From the NCBI GenBank assembly GCA_021804185.1, contig JAJZKL010000022.1, positions 1 through 8,593 of the forward strand: 8,593 nucleotides of DNA, in the 5' to 3' direction. Both the position numbers and the translations under genes were made by a program. Origin of the DNA: Thermoplasmata archaeon. Lineage in GTDB: Archaea; Thermoplasmatota; Thermoplasmata; Thermoplasmatales; Thermoplasmataceae. The notes under the pieces are model-generated. The model did no database searches. It was given only the letters and a program-made list of their open reading frames with translations, and had not been told where the DNA came from. This document shows, one piece after another, positions 1-6,604 of the stretch. The number at the start of each line of letters is the position of its first letter. Within the stretch, counting starts at the first letter, position 1.

Positions 1-9
1 AAATAATGA

Positions 10-135
10 TATCCTGAAACCGGGCTTGCAAAACGCGTCGAGAACGGAAATTACGGTGAGTACAGGGGAGAGGATGATTATCCCTACGGAGAGGATTCCA
101 GCGATGAAAGTTGGGCTGACGAAATCGACACATTC
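10..135 (+). other. In-frame upstream extension of the SWIM-like ORF without a start codon
   Basis: These 42 codons are in frame with the ORF at 136 and free of stops. They encode an acidic stretch that includes 'RGEDDYPYGEDSSDESWADE', with no ATG, GTG or TTG. They are preceded directly by TAA and TGA at 4-9. The acidic, tyrosine-rich composition is typical of a linker before the helical region, so this may be coding sequence separated from its N-terminal part by a frameshift or nonsense change. The +1 frame (from base 2) is also open through the first 135 bases, so a one-base indel near the window start could join the two. Alternatively it is plain untranslated leader. Confidence 0.4.
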
Positions 136-1518
136 ATGGAAGAGGCCAGTTCCAATATGAAATCCGGCAGCTACGCGCTGGCTCGCGACGCATACAGTAT
201 GTTATTCAGGATTCTGGAATCAGGCGAAGAATCAGGTCACCTTCCCGGGAACTATGATCCTGCCAGTATGCTCAATACAGATTTGAACGAAGCCCGCTCC
301 TGTTACCTGTTGTCCGTCTATTTCACGTCACCGCCTGAGATGCGTCCGGTGAACTTATATGAAGGTATGCAGCGATTTGCAGGTCTTGTCGGGGATGATC
401 TGAACCTCAGGTCAATGAAAAGTGCAGGATTAGAAATTCTTCCGGATTTCGACGAATTCCTGGAAGCGTGGATTGAACTGCTGAGAGGCAGAAACTCCAC
501 GTTCACCCGTTATCTTCTGCGCGAGGCTGTTATCTTATCCGGAGGTATAAATGCCATAGCGGAACTGGCACAAAAAACTGGTAGTGAACATCCCAGTGCA
601 TACATCGCGTGGATTGAGATGCTGGAGAAGGAAGGAAATTTCGGGGATATGGCAAGAGCGGCTGAGAAAGGACTTGCCAGTGTGCCGGGCGATTATATCA
701 GGAGAGCTGAAATCGGAGAATGCCTGGTCAGAGCCGGAGAACATCTTGGCAACATTGATTTACAGATTTCCGGCTTCCACGAAGCATTTTATTCTTTTCC
801 CTCTCTGAAAAATCTTTTGTCGTTATTACTCATTGCAGAAAAGCAGAATGGCTACTATGGAGAGATCGATGCGGCAATTAGCAGGATAGATTCGCTGATT
901 CGAAACAAGAGGAAAAACAATGTGCCTGTATCAATGGAAGATGGGGAATCCTCGAAGTCTTTTGCAGGTGACAGTTTACTGGTTCAGACTTTTCTGCTCG
1001 GCGGGCGCTATGAGGACGCCTTTAATTCCATTATTTCGAAACCTTCGCTGGGCTGGAGCTATGGCGACAACCAAAAAGGACTTGTACTGGCATTCTTCCT
1101 GAAACTACTTGCAGGAGAGAAAGATGCACATTCTGCATCTAACATCGAACGGCTATGGGAAGATTCTACAGGGCATACTGGCTTTTTATTCATGGATCAG
1201 GGAGGGATTGCCAAGAGATTCGGCACGGCAATGGATAAGATATTTCGTTCTGCAAAGCTCTCAGACGATGAAAAAGTGAAATACACAAAATGGTGCGTTG
1301 AAGAAACCGGCAAGAGGACTGACGCAATAGTCGGAGGGAAACACCGGAATAGTTACAATAAGGCCGCCGTCGTGCTTGTCGCATGTGCTGAAATGCTCAG
1401 TAAACATGGAGAGCGATCAGCTGGTAAGGAACTGGTGGAAGGATATCGTTCAAAATATAGCCGCCATTCTGCGTTTCAGGATGAACTTCGGAACGCTTTG
1501 AGGATTGCCAGTCTTTAA
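136..1518 (+). CDS. Helical-repeat protein resembling the C-terminal region of SWIM zinc-finger proteins (possibly 5'-truncated gene)
   Basis: The 460-residue product is mostly alpha-helical with no signal peptide or membrane segment. From memory, its layout matches the region following the zinc finger in SWIM-type proteins (COG4715-like): an acidic lead-in; a 'gxYxxArdaY' helix near residues 11-20; tandem helix pairs at about 155-232, including 'GNFGDMARAAEKGL' and 'HEAFYSFPSLKNLL'; and 'GGRYEDAF' followed by 'LGWSYGDNQKGLVLAFFLKL' at about 289-324. The SWIM motif itself (CxCxnCxH) is absent. M1 at 136 is the first ATG, GTG or TTG in this frame, but the frame reads on upstream as acidic, protein-like sequence to stops at 4-9. 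No TATA box or ribosome site stands out before 136. The true gene may therefore start outside the window and be interrupted. SWIM domains are proposed DNA- or protein-binding modules; what this helical part does is unknown. It could instead be a stand-alone TPR-like protein. Confidence 0.7.
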   Translation: MEEASSNMKSGSYALARDAYSMLFRILESGEESGHLPGNYDPASMLNTDLNEARSCYLLSVYFTSPPEMRPVNLYEGMQRFAGLVGDDLNLRSMKSAGLEILPDFDEFLEAWIELLRGRNSTFTRYLLREAVILSGGINAIAELAQKTGSEHPSAYIAWIEMLEKEGNFGDMARAAEKGLASVPGDYIRRAEIGECLVRAGEHLGNIDLQISGFHEAFYSFPSLKNLLSLLLIAEKQNGYYGEIDAAISRIDSLIRNKRKNNVPVSMEDGESSKSFAGDSLLVQTFLLGGRYEDAFNSIISKPSLGWSYGDNQKGLVLAFFLKLLAGEKDAHSASNIERLWEDSTGHTGFLFMDQGGIAKRFGTAMDKIFRSAKLSDDEKVKYTKWCVEETGKRTDAIVGGKHRNSYNKAAVVLVACAEMLSKHGERSAGKELVEGYRSKYSRHSAFQDELRNALRIASL

Positions 1519-1521
1519 AGA

Positions 1522-1568
1522 AGAGGGGAATAGCGGGCAAAGCGTTCGAATCAACACTTTTCCCCTCT
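1522..1568 (+). terminator. Inverted repeat after the SWIM-like ORF (possible 3'-end structure)
   Basis: AGAGGGGAA (1522-1530) and TTCCCCTCT (1560-1568) are perfect 9-base inverted arms separated by 29 bases, starting four bases after the stop codon. There is no T-run after the stem, so it is not a classical intrinsic terminator. It may be a 3'-end structure or chance. Confidence 0.35.
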
Positions 1569-1731
1569 CATCCGCTGTTTACTCGAACTGATGGTTTTCT
1601 CAAATCGCCTGATGCTGTGATTACTCGGTGAAAATTACATGGAAGTCGCCCTGAAATATCCGTTCATTCCGGAAACTAATGCATGAACTGTCCACACTTC
1701 ACCTTCGCCAGGCAACTTTGTGTAACAAATC

Positions 1732-1739
1732 CATAAATA
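1732..1739 (+). promoter_or_regulatory. Candidate TATA box for the dienelactone hydrolase-family gene
   Basis: CATAAATA is centred about 34 bases before the ATG at 1770. A start 25-27 bases downstream would fall near 1761-1763, giving a leader of 7-9 bases. AGAGG at 1762-1766 could serve as a weak ribosome site. Confidence 0.4.
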
Positions 1740-1769
1740 CCATCGCTTCATGTTTATGTGTAGAGGCTT

Positions 1770-2588
1770 ATGAAAACCAAGGAAATGGAGCAACTGGTAA
1801 AAACGCATGACGGTACGGACATTAAGACGTTCATTGCGAGACCGGATGATGACAAACCACATCCCGGCGTTCTCGTGATAATGGAAATCTGGGGAGTGAC
1901 CGACTTTATAAGAACCGTGTGTCGCAGGCTTGCTGAACATGGTTACGTTGCCATGGCGCCCCACCTGTACTCAAGGAAGGAGCAGTTTGATCTGTTCACG
2001 GAGGAGAACATAATGGATGCCATGAGGCCGTTCTGGGCAATTCCGCCTGAAAAAAGGGGAGATCAGGAAACAGTCAAGGAGATCCTATCCAGAGCCTCAG
2101 AGAACTCCAGGAAGATTGTCAATGAGGTGATGTTCAACAGGCAGAAATTGGAGGAAAACATGATAAAGGACCTGGAGTATGCCTACAGTTACCTGTTCAA
2201 GGAGTGCAACACGACCAGGAAAGGTATTGTCGGTTTCTGTCTCGGCGGAGGCCTTGCATTCCAGCTTTCAACACAGGTTGAATTTGACGCCTCAGCAATA
2301 TTTTACGGGGCCAACCCGAGAAAAATAGACGATCTGGAAAGGATCAGGGGGCCTGTCATGGGATTGTACGCCGGTGAGGACGGGAGCATCAATTCCGGCC
2401 TTCCGGATCTGCTGAAAAACGTTGTGAAGCACAAGGTGAATTTCGAGATGAAGATCTATCCGGGAACCTTCCATGCATTTTTCAATCACACTGGAATGAG
2501 TTACAACGAACCGGCAAGCAGGGATGCGTGGAAAATGCTTTACAGGTTCTATGCCGAAAATCTTGGTGGGCTGAATGGCGGAAACTGA
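1770..2588 (+). CDS. Dienelactone hydrolase-family alpha/beta hydrolase
   Basis: This 272-residue protein has the alpha/beta-hydrolase core of the dienelactone hydrolase (carboxymethylenebutenolidase) family. The nucleophile elbow GFCLGG puts the catalytic cysteine at C157. The acid is D204 in YAGEDGS and the histidine is H235 in GTFHAFF. E39 in VIMEIWG matches the glutamate that modulates the cysteine in this family. The 'AEHGYVAMAPHLYSR' strand-turn at 56-69 is also typical. Length is slightly above the usual 230-250 because of a helical insert at about 70-130, a common cap region. No signal peptide is seen, so it is probably cytosolic. Founding members open the lactone ring of dienelactone in chlorocatechol breakdown, but no such pathway genes are nearby, so the real substrate is unknown; a general ester or lactone hydrolase role is the safest reading. 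It overlaps the start of the small ORF at 2575 by 14 bases. Confidence 0.9.
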   Translation: MKTKEMEQLVKTHDGTDIKTFIARPDDDKPHPGVLVIMEIWGVTDFIRTVCRRLAEHGYVAMAPHLYSRKEQFDLFTEENIMDAMRPFWAIPPEKRGDQETVKEILSRASENSRKIVNEVMFNRQKLEENMIKDLEYAYSYLFKECNTTRKGIVGFCLGGGLAFQLSTQVEFDASAIFYGANPRKIDDLERIRGPVMGLYAGEDGSINSGLPDLLKNVVKHKVNFEMKIYPGTFHAFFNHTGMSYNEPASRDAWKMLYRFYAENLGGLNGGN

Positions 2589-2703
2589 CGAGGAAGGGTT
2601 ACTGGACGGATGCTTTTTCACGTGGGTGCAGGTGACGGAACATTACAGCAGGAAGGGGGCGATAGACGAAAAGACAAAGAACTTCAGGGGAGAGAGGCAA
2701 TAA
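2575..2703 (+). CDS. Small ORF overlapping the hydrolase gene (42 residues, unknown)
   Basis: An ATG at 2575 inside the last codons of the hydrolase opens a 42-codon frame ending in TAA at 2701-2703. GGTGGG (2565-2570), five bases before the ATG, is a fair match to the archaeal anti-Shine-Dalgarno, so translation could be coupled to the upstream gene. The product is acidic at the N-terminus ('MAETDEEGLLDGCFF') and basic and charged at the C-terminus ('IDEKTKNFRGERQ'), with a short aromatic patch between and no membrane segment. I do not recognise it. The 14-base overlap and the ribosome site argue for a real gene; its shortness keeps chance open. Confidence 0.45.
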   Translation: MAETDEEGLLDGCFFTWVQVTEHYSRKGAIDEKTKNFRGERQ

Positions 2704-2803
2704 CCACTCCCCAAACTTTATTGCATTTCATTAGTTAAATTTCGACGACAAATACTGCAGAATTGCGGCGTTAACGGGATAAGGTATCACTGCTCCATTA
2801 AAA

Positions 2804-2811
2804 TTTAAATA
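2804..2811 (+). promoter_or_regulatory. TATA box of the beta-helix gene (leaderless spacing)
   Basis: TTTAAATA, preceded by the A-rich TTAAAA suited to a BRE, is centred about 27 bases before the ATG at 2835. This puts the transcription start on or next to the ATG. No ribosome site lies between, consistent with a leaderless mRNA. Confidence 0.65.
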
Positions 2812-2834
2812 CTTACATAACTTAAATTCTATAT

Positions 2835-3743
2835 ATGTATAATAAGAAATTGGTTCTTTCAGCCATTATCGTGGTTTCCATGACTGTGCTTGCCTCAATA
2901 ATCTTCTTCGGAATGTCAGCACAACCAGTGTACAGGACTGGAGGAGCAACATCTTCCGTGTTCATTTCAACAAACAGTGTATTTAAACCTGACACTCAGA
3001 AGTCGTTCAGTCAAGCATATGGAAACACATATTACGTGTCAGGGAACGGGAGTAATGAGAACTCTGGAAAGACTCCTGCTGGAGCTTTTGGAAGTATTTC
3101 TTATGCACTGTCTGCAGTGCCACAGGGTTCCAGAATCATCATAGAGCCGGGAATTTATGTGTTCAATCAGCCGCTTATAATCAACAAATCGGTATACCTC
3201 GTATCCGATAGCGGAAAATACTGGAACAGTCATGTCTATCTTAAGGCCATACGAAACCAGATAAACCTTAATGGGCGTCCGGCGTCAGTCTTCCAGTTGG
3301 GTGGTTCACCCAATCCAAGTAGCTACACAGGCAATCTCGTAACAAACGTAACCATAAAGGGATTAAACTTTGAAGGTGCCGGGATCGAGGTTCCAGGGAC
3401 AGGTGCCGGTTACCTGACAATAGCCCAGAATAGTTTCAGAAACCTCTATGCAGAGGCTATCGGGTATCATGGGAACCCAGTCGGCTATTCGTCGCCTTTT
3501 CCCGTTGACAATTTTATTCACATAATCGGGAACCAGGTGTGCAACGTTTCCGGCTTCCCCGACTCTGGTATGTGGCTCGGGAATCTCCAGAACAGTTCCA
3601 TAATGTATAACACTGTCGAGAATACCAGTTATGCAGGCATTATAATGACCGGTACAACGGTTGGCACATCAATTGGTTTTGAGGCCAATAACTACATTGT
3701 AGGCAATAGAGTGAAAAATACCCTCAGCAAGGCATTCAAATAG
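2835..3743 (+). CDS. Right-handed beta-helix surface protein, N-terminal part (frameshifted gene)
   Basis: The N-terminus has two lysines (residues 4-5), then a hydrophobic segment at about 6-27, as in a signal peptide or membrane anchor, so the protein is probably exported or cell-surface. Next comes the entry motif of DUF1565-type beta-helix proteins, 'YYVSGNGSNENSG' at 66-78, then 'FGSISYALSAVPQGSRIIIEPGIY' at about 85-108. After that, Asn/Gly-rich coils of about 22-25 residues recur ('NVTIKGLNFEGAGI', 'HIIGNQVCNVSG', 'SSIMYNTVENTSYAGI'). Many N-x-S/T sites suggest glycosylation. The frame ends at TAG 3741-3743 with 'SKAFK', but the -1 frame continues the next coil at once as 'GIQIAFGSNVMVLGN'. 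A single missing base, most simply a G at AAGG(G)C near 3731, would join the halves into about 458 residues. Family members bind or cleave polysaccharides or serve structural roles; no catalytic residues can be assigned here. Confidence 0.8.
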   Translation: MYNKKLVLSAIIVVSMTVLASIIFFGMSAQPVYRTGGATSSVFISTNSVFKPDTQKSFSQAYGNTYYVSGNGSNENSGKTPAGAFGSISYALSAVPQGSRIIIEPGIYVFNQPLIINKSVYLVSDSGKYWNSHVYLKAIRNQINLNGRPASVFQLGGSPNPSSYTGNLVTNVTIKGLNFEGAGIEVPGTGAGYLTIAQNSFRNLYAEAIGYHGNPVGYSSPFPVDNFIHIIGNQVCNVSGFPDSGMWLGNLQNSSIMYNTVENTSYAGIIMTGTTVGTSIGFEANNYIVGNRVKNTLSKAFK

Positions 3744-3760
3744 CATTCGGCAGCAACGTA

Positions 3761-4210
3761 ATGGTGCTGGGTAACACAATATCTCACGCTGGATCTGGTG
3801 GAACCACAGTGGGCAAAGATGCAGCAATTTCTCTGTTCAATCCGGATCAAACAAACATAGTCATGGAATACAATGTCCTGGCAAACAGCTATGAAGGTCT
3901 TGGCGTTTCTCAGCAGGGAGTGTCATTTTCAAGTAACTCACTGGGGTCAGGAATTGTATTCACACATAATGATATAATAGGAAATGGCATCGGGGTTAAC
4001 AATAATGCCGGTTCAGGAACACTTAATGCCAGTGATAACTGGTGGGGATTACATATCTACCCTCTAGAGAATATATTGAATGGATATGCTGGTTCAGTTA
4101 ATATTGGATACGTTTCTCATCATCCATTTAACCCATATGAATCCAACAATTATGCCAGAATGACACCGGATGAAACAAGAGAAATTAGTGCCAAAAGCAG
4201 AATAATGTGA
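3761..4210 (+). CDS. Right-handed beta-helix surface protein, C-terminal part (frameshifted gene)
   Basis: This frame is the direct continuation of the beta-helix protein; the coding match starts at about 3731, and the ATG at 3761 is simply the first ATG inside it. It carries three or four more coils ('NIVMEYNVLANSYEGLGV', 'GIVFTHNDIIGNGIGVNNNAG') and then 'NASDNWWG', the hallmark of the last rung in many archaeal and bacterial beta-helix surface proteins. The tail is short and charged, with no C-terminal membrane segment, so any anchoring would be through the N-terminal hydrophobic segment of the other half. No promoter or ribosome site supports separate expression. If the frameshift is real rather than a sequence error, this half is probably not translated and the gene is a pseudogene. 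Confidence 0.75.
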   Translation: MVLGNTISHAGSGGTTVGKDAAISLFNPDQTNIVMEYNVLANSYEGLGVSQQGVSFSSNSLGSGIVFTHNDIIGNGIGVNNNAGSGTLNASDNWWGLHIYPLENILNGYAGSVNIGYVSHHPFNPYESNNYARMTPDETREISAKSRIM

Positions 4211-4228
4211 TCCAGCCACATTATTTTT
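4199..4228 (+). terminator. Hairpin plus T-run overlapping the beta-helix stop codon
   Basis: AATAATGTG (4201-4209) and CACATTATT (4217-4225) form a perfect 9-base stem with a 7-base loop. A G-U and an A-U pair can extend it to 11. The stem runs into a T-run at 4224-4228, and the TGA stop at 4208-4210 lies in its 5' arm. It lies between convergent genes and could also serve the minus-strand thrC transcript, which would follow the stem with a shorter T-run. Confidence 0.55.
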
Positions 4229-4258
4229 CAAACACAGGGCAATGTCAAGATACGCAAA

Positions 4259-5476
4259 TTAAACGGCAGATAAAGAATTCTCCAGATCGTCCGCGGAAAT
4301 GAAATCGTAAAGCTGCATTTCGGAACCGACTCCGGAAACCGAATCTATATCCTTCAATATGTGACCTGTTATTATGGAAACAACTGAATCAGATTTTTCT
4401 ATGGTTCCTTCATCAACGAGTTTCTTGATTCCGGCTACAGAAGCAGCAGAAGCCGGTTCACAACCAATACCGGCAGAATCTATGACTCTCTTTGTCTCCA
4501 TGATCTCTGTGTCTGAAACAGTTGTAACGATACCATTGGTGAATCTTATGCTCTTAAGTGCCTTCTCCCAGTTCACCGGATTACCTATTCTTATGGCGGA
4601 TGCGATAGTGTTTGCCCTGACAGGGACCAAGTTTTCTGTTTTTCCGGACCACAGGTTATAAAATGGACTTGCTCCTTCTGCCTGCACAGAAATAATCCTG
4701 GGAACTTTGTCAATGACTCCCATCTCCTTCAGTTCCATGAGTCCTTTGCCTATTGCTGTGGTGTTTCCCAGGTTTCCCGCGGGAAGAGAGATGAAATCAA
4801 TATCCGGATTCTTCTCCATTATCTCGAAGGCAATGGTTTTCTGCCCCTCTATTCTCCATGGGTTCAGGGAATTGAGGAGGTAGTATTCGTGGTTTTTTTC
4901 AATGATGGTTTCAAGCTGCGACATGGCAGCGTCAAAATCTCCGGAAACACTGACTATTTTAGCTCCATAGGCTATTGCCTGGGCAAGTTTCGCCCGGGAC
5001 ACGTTCTTCTTTGGTATGAGCACATAGCTGTCTATGCCTGCAATAGAACTGTACGAGGCTGCGGAAGCAGAAGTATTACCCGTGGAAGCGCAAATTGTAG
5101 CCCTGACTCCGAGCCTCAAAGCCTCGGAGACAGCAAGAGTCATCCCCCTGTCCTTGAAGCTTCCCGTCGGATTCTCTCCCTCGTGCTTCATGGATATGTT
5201 ATCCACACCAGTCCATTCACTCACTTTTCTGTGCGAGTAATGATGGGTGTTACCCTCTCCTCTTGAAATTATAAATTTATCCGGAACTGACGGATGAATA
5301 ATTTTCTTGTATCTCCAGACACCGGAAATTTTTGAATCGAACCACGCATCTCCAAGTTTGTGCCTTACTTCCAGTATTCCATTGCAACTGTCACACCTGT
5401 ACTTCTTTCTGTTTATGGTGTACTCCTTTCCGCATCTGAAGCATTTCAGGAATGATTCCGTCATATCCGTTCCCAT
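4259..5476 (-). CDS. thrC: Threonine synthase
   Basis: This PLP enzyme turns O-phospho-L-homoserine and water into L-threonine and phosphate in the cytosol, the last step of threonine synthesis. The 405-residue protein starts with a zinc-ribbon-like module (C12, C15, C28, C31), common in archaeal threonine synthases. 'GENPTGSFKDRGM' holds the Schiff-base lysine K108. 'STGNTSASAA' at 131-140 contacts the substrate and cofactor, and 'LPAGNLGNTTAIGKG' at about 231-245 is the PLP-phosphate loop. The residue expected to contact the PLP ring nitrogen lies near 'SIITGH' in the C-terminal region. thrB lies 107 bases upstream on the same strand and makes its substrate, which favours threonine synthase over the related cysteate synthase. 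The start at 5476 leaves the zinc ribbon whole; an in-frame ATG four codons later is a possible alternative. No TATA box sits at leaderless distance, so it is probably co-transcribed with thrB. Confidence 0.95.
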   Translation of the reverse strand: MGTDMTESFLKCFRCGKEYTINRKKYRCDSCNGILEVRHKLGDAWFDSKISGVWRYKKIIHPSVPDKFIISRGEGNTHHYSHRKVSEWTGVDNISMKHEGENPTGSFKDRGMTLAVSEALRLGVRATICASTGNTSASAASYSSIAGIDSYVLIPKKNVSRAKLAQAIAYGAKIVSVSGDFDAAMSQLETIIEKNHEYYLLNSLNPWRIEGQKTIAFEIMEKNPDIDFISLPAGNLGNTTAIGKGLMELKEMGVIDKVPRIISVQAEGASPFYNLWSGKTENLVPVRANTIASAIRIGNPVNWEKALKSIRFTNGIVTTVSDTEIMETKRVIDSAGIGCEPASAASVAGIKKLVDEGTIEKSDSVVSIITGHILKDIDSVSGVGSEMQLYDFISADDLENSLSAV

Positions 5477-5493
5477 CTTATTATCCGGTCCAA

Positions 5494-5524
5494 AGGTTGC
5501 AGTATCGTAATGTTACGCCAACCT
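5494..5524. repeat. Nested dyad in the thrB-thrC spacer
   Basis: Outer arms AGGTTG (5494-5499) and CAACCT (5519-5524) enclose an inner dyad CGTAA-TG-TTACG (5506-5517). On the minus strand it lies about 18-48 bases before the thrC ATG. It could be an RNA structure in the thrC leader or a protein site. Confidence 0.35.
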
Positions 5525-5555
5525 GCCTCGACTGTATCGCCAGCATGTACAAATT

Positions 5556-5572
5556 ATGTTCTGAAAGAACAT
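5556..5572. repeat. Perfect 7-base inverted repeat just after thrB
   Basis: ATGTTCT-GAA-AGAACAT is a perfect dyad with a 3-base spacer, beginning 11 bases beyond the thrB stop codon on the minus strand. It could be an intercistronic mRNA hairpin or a regulator site. No T-run follows, so termination is unlikely. Confidence 0.4.
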
Positions 5573-5583
5573 CGAGAAGAGGA

Positions 5584-6513
5584 TCATCCTTCATACACGG
5601 TCGCACCTCCGGCTATGCTGCACTGCACGAACTCTGTATCAATACCGCGCTGCTTCATAAGTGGCTTCACCCTCAGCTTAATGTTCTCCACGTTCGTTTC
5701 ATCATCCACGAGAAGGATCATGCTTGGGCCGGCGCCGCTTACGGATACGCCTATCGCATTTTCCTGCAGGCATATCTCCTTCACTTCCGGGTAGAAGGGA
5801 AACAGGGAAAGCCTGGAGGTTTCAACTATATTATCATTCATTCCTTCCCTTAGAAGGCTCCTGTTACCGCCGGTCAGGCCCAGAACCAGAAGGGACATCA
5901 GTCTTGAATTCCCTATGGCGCTATCCATGTGAACCATTTCCGGCACCATGCTTCTGGCCATTTTCGTCTTGCCGTGTATCTCTATTCTGGGTATTATGAG
6001 CATAACCCGGTTCATGGAATGCGGCCCCAGTGGAAGTACTCTGAGTGGTTTCGTCGATTTGACGAAAACAACGCCTCCAAATATGCTTGCAGCCACATTA
6101 TCGGCGTGCGGAGAACCAGAAGAGGCGCCTTCACCAAGCATTGCGTAGTGTGTCAGCATTTCCTTGCTGAGGTCGAGATCGAGGAGCCTGTTGGCAGCTA
6201 TCACAGATCCTGCGGCCGAGGCTCCACTGCTGCCAAGTCCCAGTCCCTCAGGAATTCCTTTCTCAACTGCAATCAGGAATTTCCCTTTTATGTCCAGATC
6301 CTCAGCCATTTTCATGAAAGCATAGCTTGCCGTGTTCTTCACAGGATCCGCCTGGATCCCGTTGTGAATAATGCTTACCTCCAATGCTCCTGTATTCTCC
6401 ACCATATTGAGGGTTATCCTGTCACGGAATGCATCATGAGCAAGTGCCAGGGTATCGAATCCAGATCCCAGGTTTGCAGATGACGAATAGGATATTGCTG
6501 TTAGTTTTTTCAA
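5584..6513 (-). CDS. thrB: Homoserine kinase
   Basis: This GHMP-family kinase transfers the ATP gamma-phosphate to L-homoserine, giving the O-phosphohomoserine used by the adjacent threonine synthase. In its 309 residues, 'SSANLGSGFDTLALA' at 11-25 is the N-terminal GHMP motif. 'PEGLGLGSSGASA' at 88-100 is the glycine/serine phosphate-binding loop. 'HADNVAASIFGG' at 136-147 is typical of homoserine kinases, and 'VSVSGAGPSM' at 256-265 is the third GHMP motif. Length and N-terminus match the family (about 300 residues, with SANLG near residue 12), which fixes the start at the TTG codon at 6513. The frame has no ATG between this codon and the upstream stop. A TATA-like CTTTTATT 25-32 bases before the TTG suggests a leaderless or nearly leaderless transcript. 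It is the first gene of a probable thrB-thrC operon, divergent from the acetyltransferase gene. Confidence 0.95.
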   Translation of the reverse strand: MKKLTAISYSSSANLGSGFDTLALAHDAFRDRITLNMVENTGALEVSIIHNGIQADPVKNTASYAFMKMAEDLDIKGKFLIAVEKGIPEGLGLGSSGASAAGSVIAANRLLDLDLSKEMLTHYAMLGEGASSGSPHADNVAASIFGGVVFVKSTKPLRVLPLGPHSMNRVMLIIPRIEIHGKTKMARSMVPEMVHMDSAIGNSRLMSLLVLGLTGGNRSLLREGMNDNIVETSRLSLFPFYPEVKEICLQENAIGVSVSGAGPSMILLVDDETNVENIKLRVKPLMKQRGIDTEFVQCSIAGGATVYEG

Positions 6514-6537
6514 ATGGGAATTGGATTTACTTTGTTG

Positions 6538-6545
6538 AATAAAAG
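6538..6545 (-). promoter_or_regulatory. Candidate TATA box of thrB
   Basis: On the minus strand CTTTTATT, preceded by AAAGG, spans positions -32 to -25 from the TTG start at 6513. The spacing supports transcription starting at or within a few bases of the TTG and therefore supports this start codon. Confidence 0.5.
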
Positions 6546-6573
6546 CCTTTCATGCTTGGAATCCTGAAATTGA

Positions 6574-6602
6574 TATAAAAATGTCATAAATTGCGACATT
6601 TT
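6574..6602. promoter_or_regulatory. TATA-like box joined to an 8-base dyad in the thrB-arsN1 spacer
   Basis: TATAAAAA (6574-6581) overlaps the dyad AAAATGTC (6578-6585) / GACATTTT (6595-6602), loop 9 bases. The TATA box is centred 27 bases before an ATG at 6605. The dyad covers the TATA box end and the space up to the start, where an archaeal repressor could block transcription. Confidence 0.4.
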
Positions 6603-6604
6603 CC

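Noticed and set aside
1750..1773. A 7-codon upstream ORF overlapping the hydrolase start codon
   Set aside because: The likely transcription start from the TATA box (about 1761-1763) lies downstream of its ATG codons, so it would not be in the mRNA.
1635..1964. 109-codon minus-strand open frame over the hydrolase 5' end
   Set aside because: It is antisense to a confidently identified gene and its promoter, and has no recognisable features.
2802..2828. AATTTAA/TTAAATT dyad around the beta-helix promoter as an operator
   Set aside because: The arms are only A and T in a very AT-rich promoter and are expected by chance.
3726..3745. Programmed -1 ribosomal frameshift in the beta-helix gene
   Set aside because: There is no X XXY YYZ slippery heptamer and no evident downstream stimulatory structure; a plain indel is simpler.
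5481..5546. A 21-codon minus-strand ORF just before thrC as a threonine leader peptide
   Set aside because: It has only two threonine codons, no run of regulatory codons, no promoter at leaderless spacing and no ribosome site, so it is probably chance.
5452..6483. Several long plus-strand open frames opposite thrB and thrC
   Set aside because: All are antisense to well-supported genes and show no family motifs; they follow from the codon bias of the real genes.
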